A stretch of DNA of 64,000 nt from Clostridium tepidiprofundi DSM 19306 (GCF_001594005.1 NZ_LTBA01000013.1:1-64000); one strand, 5' to 3'; numbered from the stretch's first letter, positions 40,925 through 50,277 are shown. Program-made: numbers and translations. The notes: generated by a model not told the origin, from the letters alone.

Positions 40925-41109
40925 ACATAAATAGCGCTCCATAAAATTAAATATTTCACGGCAGTGATTGAGCCAGTCTACTCAACCCCCAAGAACATAC
41001 CAAAAGAGCTGATACATTCTTTCGGCAGATAAACCCTTCACTTTTAAAATCGAAAGCTCTTTTTCTTAACATTTAAAAGCTACCCACTTACCTGCTCCTC
41101 TATTTATGT
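40925..41109 (-). ncRNA. Lysine riboswitch aptamer upstream of the lysine-fermentation genes
   Basis: Read on the minus strand, ACATAAATAG (41109-41100) pairs perfectly with CTATTTATGT (40934-40925) as P1. Inside are AGAGGAGC, AAGTGAAGGG, ATCTGCCGAAAG, GGGTTGAGTAGACTGGC, CACTGCCGTG and GGAGCGCTAT, in the order of the L-box/lysine riboswitch. The terminator lies 60 bases further on, then kal. Regulation of lysine breakdown by its substrate is the evident role. Whether lysine turns the genes on cannot be shown from the folding I can do by eye. Confidence 0.9.
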
Positions 41110-41309
41110 ATACAACACTATATTTCGTTAATTATTTAACAGAAGTACTTCCCTAAACAAGGACATCCTTCATCAATAATTATAATATTTAAAAATTTCA
41201 AATGCAACACTTTTTTCTGAAAATTTACAATTTGTGTTGAATTTTGATAATAATTATTATATAATAATTATATGAATTACTTAAAAATTCTATTAATTGA
41301 ATTTATTAG

Positions 41310-41489
41310 ATGGGGGTGATTCAAAAAAATACTTTGAATATCAATTTAGTAAGTACCCAAATAAATGATTTAAAGAAAATATTGGACAAGCTAATTGAAG
41401 ATCATGATTCTAACCTAACTTGTAATGAAATTCTTGAAATAAGTACTCAATTAGACGAGCTTATTAATATTTATATGAAAGGAAAATAA
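41310..41489 (+). CDS. Spo0E-like aspartyl-phosphate phosphatase
   Basis: A 59-residue frame with two predicted helices and the signature STQLDELINIYM at residues 45-56, which matches the SxxLD motif of Spo0E-type regulators. They dephosphorylate Spo0A~P and delay sporulation. DLKKILDKLIEDH is the first helix. The start is uncertain: ATG at 41310 is in frame, but the GGGGGTG directly after it could instead be a ribosome site for a later start. It is divergent from the lysine riboswitch and suggests a sporulating ancestry. Confidence 0.75.
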   Translation: MGVIQKNTLNINLVSTQINDLKKILDKLIEDHDSNLTCNEILEISTQLDELINIYMKGK

Positions 41490-41495
41490 TGGCTG

Positions 41496-41538
41496 CACCT
41501 CAGAGGAAGAACCAAAAATTGGTTCTTCCTCTGAGGTG
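41496..41538. terminator. Long perfect hairpin left of the chemoreceptor gene
   Basis: CACCTCAGAGGAAGAACCAA and its complement form a ~20-bp stem between the Spo0E-like stop and the chemoreceptor stop, serving both as a bidirectional terminator. A near-identical hairpin is at 43739-43783. Confidence 0.75.
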
Positions 41539-41542
41539 AAAC

Positions 41543-43621
41543 CTAAATTTTAAAATAATTTACTTTTTCTTGAAGGTTTTCTGATAGCTTATTTAAATTC
41601 TCTGAATATGATGATACTTGTTCTATTACCCTCTTTTGTTCAGATGCAGATGCTGAAACTTCCTCGGCAGATGCTGCCGTTTCTTCTGAAATGGCTGATA
41701 TATTTTCAATTACTTCTACAAGTTTCTCTTTCTTTTCTTCCATTTCATCATAACTACCCTTAACTTCCTCTATCTTCAATTTTAACATGTTTATATGAGT
41801 AGTAATATCTTCAAATATGTTTTCAGTATCATTAACAACTCTATCTTGATCAGCAATTATAATATTAGTATTTTGAACAGTTGATACTATGTCACTTACC
41901 TGAATTTGCATTGATTCAATTAATTTCTTTATATCCTTAGCTGCATTTGAAGATTCCTCAGCTAATTTTTTAACCTCATTTGCTACAACAGCAAATCCTT
42001 TACCCTGTTCACCTGCTCTAGCTGCTTCTATTGCAGCATTCAATGATAATAAATTCGTTTGCTCGGCTATTTCCCAAATTGTTTCTGTTATCGTTCCTAT
42101 TTTATTGGACATATTACTCATATCCGTTACCATTTCATTTATTTTATTCGAATAATCTTTTACTTCATTAGATTTTGATATTAAACTGCTTAATACACTC
42201 AATCCTTTTTCGCTAAGTTCACTATTGCTATTTGATATCTTTTCAATTTCATTTGTTGATTCTTTCACCATAATAATTTGATCAGCTAATTCATTTGTTT
42301 TTATCACTCCAACTTCTAAACTATTTGCCTGATCTGTTGCGCTTAATGCAATTTGTTCTATTGCTTGAGATATATCTCTAGTCATGATTTCTGTATCATT
42401 TGCCATTTTCATCAAGAAATCTGAAGTCTCTTTGACCGTGCCTGTTGTATCTTTAACACCTTTTATGAGACTTGCAATATTTGTTTTCATACTATCCACT
42501 GAACCTACCAATTTACCTATTTCATCTTTTCTTTTCAAAATAATTTCTGGGATATTATGTGTAAAATCCCCTGACTCAATAATTTGTAGGTAATTCGCAG
42601 TATTTTCTAGTGGTTTTGATATCCTATTAGAAAAAATATAGGCAACTAAAATAGATATGACAATACTTATTAAAGATAAAACTATAATAATATTCCTAAT
42701 ATTATTAGCAGTTCTCATCACTTCTGAATAAGGTATAAGTGCTATATACTTCCAATTTGTTTGTGGTGAAGTAACTATATTTGCAATATATTTCTTATTA
42801 TCTAAACTTATTTCAAAATTATCATTCTTTATATTCTTTAGGTTATTAAAACTATTAACTTTTAATTCGGATATATCCTTAAAATTCAAATTAGAATCTT
42901 TAGCATCCGCTATAATCTTTCCTTTACTATCTGTCAAAATAAGATATCCTGAATCTCCTATTTTAATATTTTTTATCATTTCCGTTATCCCTTTTAAATT
43001 TGCATCAATTCCTAAAACACCGATTATATTGCCCGATTCATCCTTTACAGTTGTAACGGTACTTATAACCGCTGATTGAATTGGTTCCCAATAATATGGT
43101 TCGGTTATTGTAACATTACCTTTATTTTTCATACCAGCAATATAATAAGGTCTTTTTCTAGGATCATAATTTTTAAGTATAGTTTCCTCAGGCCACTGAA
43201 TATATCCTCCATTTTCTAATCCAAGATACACGTACGCAGTTCTAGGATGAGTTTTAGCATATAGTAAAAATCTCTCATAAATTCCTTGTTCAATGCCCCC
43301 ATTTAAAGATGGTGTCATTTTTAAGTCTTCTTCTCTAGTTTTGTTTACATATTTGGTTATGGTATAATCAGCTTTTTTTATCATCAAATCATTAGCCATA
43401 AATTTTACATTTTCTTTTATCGATTCAAAATAAGCATTAATCGATTTATCAGCCAATATAATTTGTTTTTCGCTAGATTTAACAAAATCGTCTCTAAGTT
43501 TTTCTCTTATGTAAACATTGCTTATAATTCCTATTATCAAAATTGGAAACATAAGTACACATATGAATATTAATATTAATTTTTTTCTCATATTCATTGA
43601 ATTGCTTCTTTTAATTTTCAT
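41543..43621 (-). CDS. Methyl-accepting chemotaxis protein (dCache)
   Basis: A 692-residue transmembrane chemoreceptor. A membrane helix at residues ~13-33 and another at ~310-332 flank a periplasmic dCache sensor (with [20 protein letters not shown] and [16 protein letters not shown]). HAMP and a long signalling coiled coil follow, with the hairpin tip [20 protein letters not shown]. dCache domains often bind amino acids; the ligand here is unknown. The start follows AAAAGGAG. It stands alone, framed by two near-identical long hairpins. Confidence 0.93.
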   Translation of the reverse strand: MKIKRSNSMNMRKKLILIFICVLMFPILIIGIISNVYIREKLRDDFVKSSEKQIILADKSINAYFESIKENVKFMANDLMIKKADYTITKYVNKTREEDLKMTPSLNGGIEQGIYERFLLYAKTHPRTAYVYLGLENGGYIQWPEETILKNYDPRKRPYYIAGMKNKGNVTITEPYYWEPIQSAVISTVTTVKDESGNIIGVLGIDANLKGITEMIKNIKIGDSGYLILTDSKGKIIADAKDSNLNFKDISELKVNSFNNLKNIKNDNFEISLDNKKYIANIVTSPQTNWKYIALIPYSEVMRTANNIRNIIIVLSLISIVISILVAYIFSNRISKPLENTANYLQIIESGDFTHNIPEIILKRKDEIGKLVGSVDSMKTNIASLIKGVKDTTGTVKETSDFLMKMANDTEIMTRDISQAIEQIALSATDQANSLEVGVIKTNELADQIIMVKESTNEIEKISNSNSELSEKGLSVLSSLISKSNEVKDYSNKINEMVTDMSNMSNKIGTITETIWEIAEQTNLLSLNAAIEAARAGEQGKGFAVVANEVKKLAEESSNAAKDIKKLIESMQIQVSDIVSTVQNTNIIIADQDRVVNDTENIFEDITTHINMLKLKIEEVKGSYDEMEEKKEKLVEVIENISAISEETAASAEEVSASASEQKRVIEQVSSYSENLNKLSENLQEKVNYFKI

Positions 43622-43738
43622 TCATTATCATCTCCTTTTCTTTTTTGTCTTTAATCATTAACACTCAGAAATACCCTATTCTTATTATATTAATATTCTC
43701 CATACTTTGATATTTTCCTTTAAATTTTGACAAAAATA

Positions 43739-43783
43739 GCACCTCAGGGGAAGAACCAATTTTTGGTTCTTCCCCTGAGGTGC
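43739..43783. terminator. Long perfect hairpin right of the chemoreceptor gene
   Basis: GCACCTCAGGGGAAGAACCA and its complement form a ~20-bp stem 11 bases after the urocanate hydratase stop. It differs from 41496-41538 by one compensated base pair (G-C for A-T). Confidence 0.75.
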
Positions 43784-43794
43784 AGCCTAAATTT

Positions 43795-45792
43795 TTACAG
43801 CAATTTTTCATCTACAATATATGGTATTGTAATATGGTCAGTTCCATTATATTTCTTATTGAATTCAATACTTGTTTCAATTGAATGTTCACATCTTGCC
43901 CAAGCACGTCTTGCAACACCACTCATAACATCCCATGATATTGCCGATTTTATTATTTCGTCAACTCTATGACTTCCATCTAAAACTAATCCAAATCCAC
44001 CATTTATAGCTTTACCTATGCCTACGCCGCCTCCATTATGAAGTGCAATAAGGCTCATTCCTCTTGCTGCATTACCTGCAAAGCAGTGAGTAGCCATATC
44101 AGCCATTATATTACTTCCATCTTTAATGTTAGATGTTTCTCTAAATGGCGAATCAGTACCACTTACATCATGATGATCCCTGCCAAGCATTACAGGACCT
44201 ATTTCTCCTTTTCTAACCATTTCATTAAATTTAAGTGCTATTTTCATTCTTCCCTCAGCATCTTGATATAATATCCTAGCCTGTGTACCAACGACCATTT
44301 GATTCTTCTCTGCATCTCTTATCCAAATATAGTTATCTCTGTCTTGTCCTCTTCTATTTGGATTTATACATTCCATTGCCGCATGGTCTGTCTTTATTAA
44401 ATCTTCATGTTTTCCACTCAAACATACCCATCTGAATGGACCATATCCATAGTCAAAAAGCATCGGTCCCATTATATCCTCAACATATGATGGGAATATA
44501 AATCCATCTTTTTCATCTATACCATTTTTAGCTATCTCTTTGACACCTGCATCATACACAGCTTTCATGAAAGAATTTCCATAATCAAAGAAATAAGTTC
44601 CTCTTTCTGTTAACGTTTTAATAAGTTCATAATGCTTTCTAAGTGATTTATCTACTAATTCTTTAAATTGCTCTCTGTTTTCATTTAACATTTTTGTTCT
44701 TTCATCAAATGTTAATCCTTGAGGACAATATCCTCCATCATATTGTGCATGACAGGATGTTTGATCTGATAATAAATCAACATGTATGTTATTTTCAACT
44801 ATATATTGAAGCAAATCTACTATATTGCCATGATAAGCAATTGATAGAGCTCTCTTATTTTCTATTGCATCATTTGCCCAATCAAATATCTCTTTAAAAT
44901 CAGATGAAACCTTATTTACCCATCCCTGCTCTAATCTTGTCTGGATTCTTGAGTAATCAACTTCTGCAATTATTCCTACACCATTTGCTATTTCAACAGC
45001 TTTAGGCTGTGCTCCGCTCATTCCTCCTAATCCTGAAGTTACAAACAATTTTCCTCTCAAGTCACCATCCTTTGCAACTCCTAGTCTCAATCTTCCTGCA
45101 TTGAGTAGTGTATTGAATGTACCATGAACAATTCCCTGTGGTCCTATATACATCCAACCACCGGCAGTCATCTGTCCATAGTTTGATACTCCAAGTTGCA
45201 TTGCCCTATGCCATTCTTTTTGATTATCAAATAATCCAACCATCAAACCATTTGTTATGATAACTCTTGGTGCATTAGGATTTGATCTAAATAACCCTAG
45301 TGGATGACCAGATTGTATTACAAGAGTCTGATCTCTTGTTAATACTTCCAAATATTTTTTTATTAATCTATACTGCATCCAATTTTGGCAAACTTGACCT
45401 GTTTCACCATACGTAACAAGTTCATATGGGTAAAGTGCAATGTCAAAATCAAGATTATTGTCTATCATAACTTGAAATGCTTTTCCTTCAATACAATTAC
45501 CCTTGTATTCATCAATTGGTTTACCATATATTCTTCCTTCAGGTCTGAATCTATATCCATATATCCTTCCTCTAGTCTTTAGCTCTTCCATAAATTCAGG
45601 TATTAGTTGTTTATGATACCTTTCCGGAATGTATCTAAGAGCATTTTTTAATGCAAGTTTTGCCTCCTCTTCACTTAATGTAAATCCCCTGTCAGGTGCT
45701 CTTCTTATACCTTCAACAAATTTAGGCATCTTAGGAAGCTCATCATCCAACCTTATTGTCATAGACTGTTCAATATCAGAATTACTGAACAT
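43795..45792 (-). CDS. hutU: Urocanate hydratase
   Basis: HutU adds water to urocanate in histidine breakdown, using tightly bound NAD. The 665-residue form is the long type found in clostridia and animals rather than the ~550-residue type. GYPLG-equivalent segments QSGHPLGLFRSNPNAPRVI, GLGGMSGAQPKAVEIANG and GGGVGIGKAINGGFGLVLDG are diagnostic. The ATG at 45792 follows GAGGAGGGG. No other hut gene (hutH, hutI) is in the window, which is unusual; they may lie elsewhere. Confidence 0.95.
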   Translation of the reverse strand: MFSNSDIEQSMTIRLDDELPKMPKFVEGIRRAPDRGFTLSEEEAKLALKNALRYIPERYHKQLIPEFMEELKTRGRIYGYRFRPEGRIYGKPIDEYKGNCIEGKAFQVMIDNNLDFDIALYPYELVTYGETGQVCQNWMQYRLIKKYLEVLTRDQTLVIQSGHPLGLFRSNPNAPRVIITNGLMVGLFDNQKEWHRAMQLGVSNYGQMTAGGWMYIGPQGIVHGTFNTLLNAGRLRLGVAKDGDLRGKLFVTSGLGGMSGAQPKAVEIANGVGIIAEVDYSRIQTRLEQGWVNKVSSDFKEIFDWANDAIENKRALSIAYHGNIVDLLQYIVENNIHVDLLSDQTSCHAQYDGGYCPQGLTFDERTKMLNENREQFKELVDKSLRKHYELIKTLTERGTYFFDYGNSFMKAVYDAGVKEIAKNGIDEKDGFIFPSYVEDIMGPMLFDYGYGPFRWVCLSGKHEDLIKTDHAAMECINPNRRGQDRDNYIWIRDAEKNQMVVGTQARILYQDAEGRMKIALKFNEMVRKGEIGPVMLGRDHHDVSGTDSPFRETSNIKDGSNIMADMATHCFAGNAARGMSLIALHNGGGVGIGKAINGGFGLVLDGSHRVDEIIKSAISWDVMSGVARRAWARCEHSIETSIEFNKKYNGTDHITIPYIVDEKLL

Positions 45793-45910
45793 TAAAACCC
45801 CTCCTCTTTTTATCAAATAAACACTACTATTTAATATTTTTAAATTTCATTATTTTATACATTTTTTAAATTTTCAATCTATTTTATATATTCTTCATAC
45901 TCCTTTTATA

Positions 45911-46015
45911 TTCCTTCTGAAAAATAATTATTTTCAGAAGGAACCTTTACTATTGAGTAATCCTTATTGACTAATCTTTATTTACTAATTTTTATTCCTC
46001 ATTCACTATTCACTA
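45911..46015 (+). repeat. Palindrome plus solo terminal module of the CTAG-block family
   Basis: TTCCTTCTGAAAA and TTTTCAGAAGGAA form a 13-bp hairpin at 45911-45943. Directly after it comes AACCTTTACTATTGAG and several ACTATTCACTAAT-type words, a decayed terminal module like those that close blocks 1-3 and 5, but without the rest of a block. Confidence 0.6.
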
Positions 46016-46156
46016 ATTTAATTTCACTACTTTAAATAATCAAAATCATTACAATAAGTTACAAATGACTTGATAACTCAATTTGTAATACTGAATTTTA
46101 CTGTTTTACTGTACTATATAATGCTTGAAAATCGCACTAAAATGTTATTTTACATT

Positions 46157-46320
46157 TAGGCATTTTCAAAGAAATAACTAGTCAGTATGCTAGTCTATTT
46201 TGCGAACTACTTCATCGTCGGAACCCGTTGATAGAACCCACTATCAGCGGAACCCAACTCTTTGTATTTCACAAAATATACGTCGCATCTTTGACTTGTT
46301 ATTTTCTTTCAAATGCCTTA
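46157..46320 (-). mobile_element. 163-bp MITE, copy 2
   Basis: A full copy with ends TAGGCATTTTCAAAGAAATAAC and GTTATTTTCTTTCAAATGCC(TTA). It lies between the urocanate hydratase 5' side and the MBL-fold gene stop. Confidence 0.85.
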
Positions 46321-46382
46321 ATAGATTGAAATTTACTCATTTATACTTCACTATTTAATTGTTTTTTCTAAAATTCTTTTTT

Positions 46383-47117
46383 CTAAATTGAAATTATTTT
46401 GCCTGATGATGCTAATTCTACTATTCCATCAAATTCAGCTTTTGCCTCATTTATTAGTTGATTATGGTTCCCATAATGAGGTAAATGAGTTAGAATTAAT
46501 TTTTTCACACCAGATTGAGCTGCAATTTTACCAGCCTCACCTGCAGTAAGATGTCCTGGCACTTTTCCAAGTTGATTATTATAAAGATTGCTTTCGCATA
46601 TTATAAATTCACATCCCCTTGAAAGTTCTATAAGATTATCCGTCCATTCAGTATCACCAGAATAAACAAATGATTTATCCTTATATGTAATTTTCATTGA
46701 TAAACAAGGCATTGAATGTACATTACCTGAAAACGAGATGCTCAAATCTCCTACTTTAACTATACTATTATTATTTATTTGGTATGCCTTGCAATATTCG
46801 CCATAGCTCAATTTATTAAAATATGGTTGTTGATTTATCCCAAATATATTAAGAATCTTTTCCCTATTACCTGTTCTTGACAATATTTCTACTGCATACT
46901 GAAGACTCTGTACATCAGCTGTGTGATCACCATGGTAGTGTGAAAGTATAACCGCATCTAACTCTTCAATCGAAATATAATTTTGCAGTAAAGAAAGTAC
47001 TCCTGAACCACAATCTAATAATAGCTTAGTATTATCTGTCTCTACTAAATAGCCTGATGTAGCTTTATTAGCATCTGGATATGCTCCACAACATCCAATT
47101 ATAGTAACTTTCATCAT
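46383..47117 (-). CDS. Metallo-beta-lactamase-fold hydrolase
   Basis: A 244-residue cytosolic metal-dependent hydrolase. SHYHGDHTAD near residue 59 is the HxHxDH zinc motif. Further ligands are in SGNVHSMPC (His), VYSGDTEWT (Asp) and THLPHYG (His). The fold resembles RNase Z-like and phosphodiesterase-type enzymes, but the RNase Z exosite arm is missing. The start follows GGAGATAATTAA. Substrate unknown. Confidence 0.85.
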   Translation of the reverse strand: MMKVTIIGCCGAYPDANKATSGYLVETDNTKLLLDCGSGVLSLLQNYISIEELDAVILSHYHGDHTADVQSLQYAVEILSRTGNREKILNIFGINQQPYFNKLSYGEYCKAYQINNNSIVKVGDLSISFSGNVHSMPCLSMKITYKDKSFVYSGDTEWTDNLIELSRGCEFIICESNLYNNQLGKVPGHLTAGEAGKIAAQSGVKKLILTHLPHYGNHNQLINEAKAEFDGIVELASSGKIISI

Positions 47118-47138
47118 TTAATTATCTCCTTTCAAAGT

Positions 47139-47232
47139 AAACTTGTTTTGCCAAATCAAAATATCGAAACGTCAGGTAGAAATTCTATTCCACCTGATTC
47201 AAAAATTCAATCTCCAGCTTATAGAAGTAGGA
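47139..47232 (+). repeat. Three-hairpin element, copy 2
   Basis: GTAAACTTGTTTTGCCAAAT, then CAGGTAGAA-TTC-CACCTG stem and CTCCAGCTTATAGAAGTAGG, in the order of copies at 22455 and 48998. It lies directly upstream of the MBL-fold gene. The first stem has decayed. Confidence 0.6.
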
Positions 47233-47321
47233 ATCTTATAAAATTGATGAAAAATTCCCCTTGTTATATTATTTATATCATATATATTATTATATCATAT
47301 TAACACTTCTCTCGAAATGTT

Positions 47322-47356
47322 CAAAAAAACAAGCTGTCCTTTTAAGACAGCTTGTA
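47322..47356 (-). terminator. Terminator after the gene remnant
   Basis: ACAAGCTGTC and GACAGCTTGT form a 10-bp stem followed by seven U on the minus strand, directly after the 47361 stop. Confidence 0.9.
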
Positions 47357-47360
47357 AAAT

Positions 47361-47519
47361 TTAGCTAAATAAACTCTTTATCCATTTGAAAAATCCTTTT
47401 TTCTTTGTATCTTCACCATTTTTAGTATTTTTATGTTCCTCATTTTGACTTACTGTATTTTTATCATTATCATTGCTTATTTCATTAGTTTTTATAACAA
47501 ACTTTACCTTACCCGTCAT
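47361..47519 (-). pseudogene. C-terminal remnant of a gene once controlled by the TetR regulator
   Basis: A 52-codon frame MTGKVKFVIKTNEIS...KKKGFFKWIKSLFS. It is charged and low in complexity with a basic-aromatic end, like the cytoplasmic tail of a larger, probably membrane, protein. It has an intact promoter and operator in front and a perfect terminator behind, but only the tail between. A deletion of the main body of an efflux-type gene is the simplest reading. A real small protein is the alternative. Confidence 0.45.
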
Positions 47520-47523
47520 TTAA

Positions 47524-47579
47524 TAACTAACGGTCATTTAACACAAAACCATTATATTCATTTAATAACCATTGGTCAA
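47524..47579 (-). promoter_or_regulatory. Promoter with two TetR-type operator dyads
   Basis: On the minus strand TTGACC, 17 bases, TATAAT (47579-47551) is a strong sigma-A promoter. TAACCATTGGTCA (47566-47578) and TAACTAACGGTCA (47524-47536), plus-strand reading, share ten of thirteen bases and start 42 bases (four helical turns) apart. The first covers the -35 box, so a bound repressor would block transcription. Confidence 0.65.
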
Positions 47580-47702
47580 TATTTATTTTGTTAATTTATA
47601 TTTACAGTTTGTAAACAAAGTAAACTTCACTTGAATCAAAGGCTTCAATTTTACACTCGCAAATGTAGTAATATTATGAAATTGATAATATTTTCTAAGA
47701 AA

Positions 47703-47728
47703 CCACAAAAACCGCAAACACGGTTTTT
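47703..47728 (-). terminator. Terminator of the TetR gene
   Basis: AAAAACCG-TGTTTG-CGGTTTTT, just after the stop on the minus strand. Confidence 0.8.
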
Positions 47729-47733
47729 TAAGT

Positions 47734-48354
47734 TTAATTTCTTAATATTTTTCTAATTGTTTTAAAAAGCAATGGCTTCATATTTTCGATTGTATCAGGC
47801 TCTTCCAAAATAATAGAACTATAAAGAACTGAACTAGTTAATTCTACTATCATAAACAATATTTTTTCAGCCTCATCATTTGGAATACCTTTAGTGTATA
47901 ATTCATCAATAAAAAATGTGATTATTCTTCTTGCATTTTCATAATTCTTCATATTTTTGAATGCATTATAAAACAATCCCCATGAGAGATTCTTATATAT
48001 TAATTTCAAAAGTTTTTTATCCTTTTGCAATATTTCTATAATATGATTTACAAAAAGTATAACATTTTCTTCAAAATCAGATACATTGCTTTTAATAACA
48101 ATCTCCATAGCTTCATTTAAAATTACATTGCTTTTTCTGATAATTATTAAATCAACAATATCATACTTATCCTTAAAATATAAATAAAATGTACCTTTTG
48201 CAACACCAGCTCTTTTTACAATTTCACTTATTGCTGTATTATTTATACCTTTTAATGTAAATAATTCATATGCTGCTTCAAATAATTTTTTCTCTTTTTG
48301 TAACTTTTTTTTCTCACTTTTGCTCATTTCTTTATAACCATTAATTTTTTTCAT
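47734..48354 (-). CDS. TetR/AcrR-family transcriptional regulator
   Basis: A 206-residue repressor. The helix-turn-helix covers residues ~20-65 (LFEAAYELFTLKGINNTAIS then EIVKRAGVAKGTFYLYFKDK). The C-terminal ligand domain has no recognised specificity. The start follows GGGTG. Next on the same strand is a promoter with two operator-like dyads and a gutted gene, so its original target seems lost. Its own 5' side abuts a structured non-coding relic. Confidence 0.9.
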   Translation of the reverse strand: MKKINGYKEMSKSEKKKLQKEKKLFEAAYELFTLKGINNTAISEIVKRAGVAKGTFYLYFKDKYDIVDLIIIRKSNVILNEAMEIVIKSNVSDFEENVILFVNHIIEILQKDKKLLKLIYKNLSWGLFYNAFKNMKNYENARRIITFFIDELYTKGIPNDEAEKILFMIVELTSSVLYSSIILEEPDTIENMKPLLFKTIRKILRN

Positions 48355-48365
48355 TGAATCACCCT

Positions 48366-48640
48366 GCTCGTGAACTACTCGCCACTTACTTCATTGAAGT
48401 AGGAGCTTCTTGGTCAATAGCACCAACGTGCCAAGTTTACCCAAGCTAAAAAGGTTGCACCGACCTCGATATAATACCAGTTTTATTTCTTGGCAAGAAA
48501 CCACCGTATTAGACGATTGTAATCGTTCGGACTGCACCAACGTCAAGGCTTGGTTTTCGCTCTTTTGGTGCAGGACGTGTACTTGAATATTTTACGTGGT
48601 AAAGCTTTTTCTTACCACAACCTTATATATTCAGTTTTAT
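48366..48640 (-). ncRNA. Structured RNA relic, possibly an IS605/TnpB right end with omega-RNA
   Basis: Read on the minus strand, a chain of stems is visible: GTGGTAA/TTACCAC, TGCACCAA/TTGGTGCA, ACGATT/AATCGT, TTTCTTG/CAAGAAA. Near the end comes AAGAAGCTCCTACTTC then AAGTAAGTGGCGAGTAGTTCAC. The final hairpin followed by TAGTTCAC resembles, from memory, the right end of IS200/IS605 elements, which encodes the TnpB guide RNA. No tnpB reading frame is found. The element stops a dozen bases before the TetR start. Identification is tentative. Confidence 0.45.
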
Positions 48641-48721
48641 AAGAACTTTTATGTTTTCATTATATCAAGTGGAGTGCATTTTTTCAAGGGCATTGACCCC
48701 TTTCAAAAATGGTGTTATCCA

Positions 48722-48752
48722 TCTCCCACTTATAGAAATTGGGAGACTTCCA
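48722..48752 (+). repeat. Solo third stem of the three-hairpin element
   Basis: ATCTCCCACTTATAG then AAATTGGGAGACTT form a stem like the third hairpin of the elements at 22455 and 48998. The rest of 48641-48997 has no gene; it is AT-rich with nothing recognised. Confidence 0.5.
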
Positions 48753-48997
48753 CTCAAAATATTAAAATATATAAAACTTACATAATTATTATAAGCTATT
48801 AACACCATTTAAACCAAAAACATATTTTTAATTTCATGATTATTCTTATTATTTGCTGTCAATAATATTAGTAATGTTAGTTTTATAAAAAATTTATTTT
48901 TATAATCTATTTTCCACTATTCACTGAATTTACAATATGATATACTTATTACGTATCAGTTTATGTACATATGTGTCGTTTCTTGTACAAGCATTGG

Positions 48998-49095
48998 TAA
49001 ACTTGTTTTGCTAAAGCAAAACATTGAAACTTAAAATTGAAACTCTAGTACACCTGAAACAAAACCTTCACTCTCCTACTTATAATAGGAGTAAC
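48998..49095 (+). repeat. Three-hairpin element, copy 3
   Basis: GTTTTGCT-AA-AGCAAAAC is a perfect first stem, ACACCTGAAAC a relic of the second, and CTCCTA-CTTATAA-TAGGAG the third. It is directly upstream of the permease gene, with TTGTATAATTAAT after it as a possible promoter. Confidence 0.65.
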
Positions 49096-49152
49096 ACTCT
49101 TGTATAATTAATAAAATAGTATATGTATTTTAAAAGAAAGGATGAAATTAAT

Positions 49153-50271
49153 TTGTTTAATAAATTCAAAATACCTTATGGCAATTTTCTTCCAATAATA
49201 ATTATTTCAATAATTTTTTACAAAGTCATAAACAATATTGAAGTGGTAACTCATGGTTTTGGTGTTTTACTTTCTTATATTAGTGCAGTATTTTGGGGTC
49301 TTGCGATAGCTTATTTGTTAAATCCTCTTATGATGTTTATAGAAAAAAAATTAAAAACAAAGAGAGCTATTAGCGTTTTGATAGTCTACATAATCGTATC
49401 AGGAGCAATAATACTATTAATTACTATTATTTCTCCTAAAATAGTAGATAGTGTAAGAGATCTTACTGATTCTATGCCAACTTATGCTACTCAGCTTGAA
49501 CATTGGTTCAATGATATTTTAACTAAAAGCAAAGCACCTAACACAGAAGGAATTACTCAATATTTACAAAACTCACTTAACTCCTTTGTTCAATCGTCAA
49601 CTAACTTTATTAAAAATAATTTGAATACAGGATTAAATGCTGCATTTTCAAAAGCTATTGATTTTACTTCTTCTTTTATAAAGGTAATATTTGGTTTCAT
49701 AATTGCAGTATACTTGCTAAAAGATAAAGAAAAATTTGTTACAAGTTTAAAAAAACTCATATATGCACTATTGAAACAAGACACTGCAGACAATTTTATT
49801 AATTTCGGGAGAGAAGTAAATGTAATATTTTCAAAGTATGTAATTGGTAAATCCATTGATTCACTCATAATAGGTTTGTTATGTTTCGTTATATTGAGCA
49901 TTTTTAGAGTTCCATTTGCTTCATTAATAAGTGTAATAATAGGTGTTACCAACATGATACCTTACTTTGGTCCTATTATTGGTGCAGTACCTTCTGTGCT
50001 CATTATACTATTTGCAAGTCCACTAAAAGCTTTGACAGTTTTAATAATAATAATAGTATTGCAACAATTTGATGGTTGGTTCTTAGGTCCTAAGATACTC
50101 GGAAGCCAGGTCGGATTAAGCCCATTTTGGATAATACTAGCCATATTAATTGGTGGAGGTATATTTGGAGTTGTTGGAATGTTTTTAGGAGTCCCTATAA
50201 TGGCTGTACTAAAATCATTTGGAGAAAGGTTTGTAAATAGAAGAATAGCTAATAAAAATATTGATATTTAA
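49153..50271 (+). CDS. AI-2E family transporter (PerM/TqsA-like permease)
   Basis: A polytopic membrane protein of ~372 residues. Eight membrane segments are likely, and the conserved end DGWFLGPKILGSQVGLSPFWII and GGGIFGVVGMFLGVPIMAVLK is typical. Members export autoinducer-2 or act as Na+/H+ antiporters; the cargo here is unknown. I favour TTG at 49153, after AAAGGATG at good spacing; an in-frame ATG at 49123 has no ribosome site but would add ten residues. A bidirectional terminator follows. Confidence 0.85.
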   Translation: MFNKFKIPYGNFLPIIIISIIFYKVINNIEVVTHGFGVLLSYISAVFWGLAIAYLLNPLMMFIEKKLKTKRAISVLIVYIIVSGAIILLITIISPKIVDSVRDLTDSMPTYATQLEHWFNDILTKSKAPNTEGITQYLQNSLNSFVQSSTNFIKNNLNTGLNAAFSKAIDFTSSFIKVIFGFIIAVYLLKDKEKFVTSLKKLIYALLKQDTADNFINFGREVNVIFSKYVIGKSIDSLIIGLLCFVILSIFRVPFASLISVIIGVTNMIPYFGPIIGAVPSVLIILFASPLKALTVLIIIIVLQQFDGWFLGPKILGSQVGLSPFWIILAILIGGGIFGVVGMFLGVPIMAVLKSFGERFVNRRIANKNIDI

Positions 50272-50277
50272 AACAAT

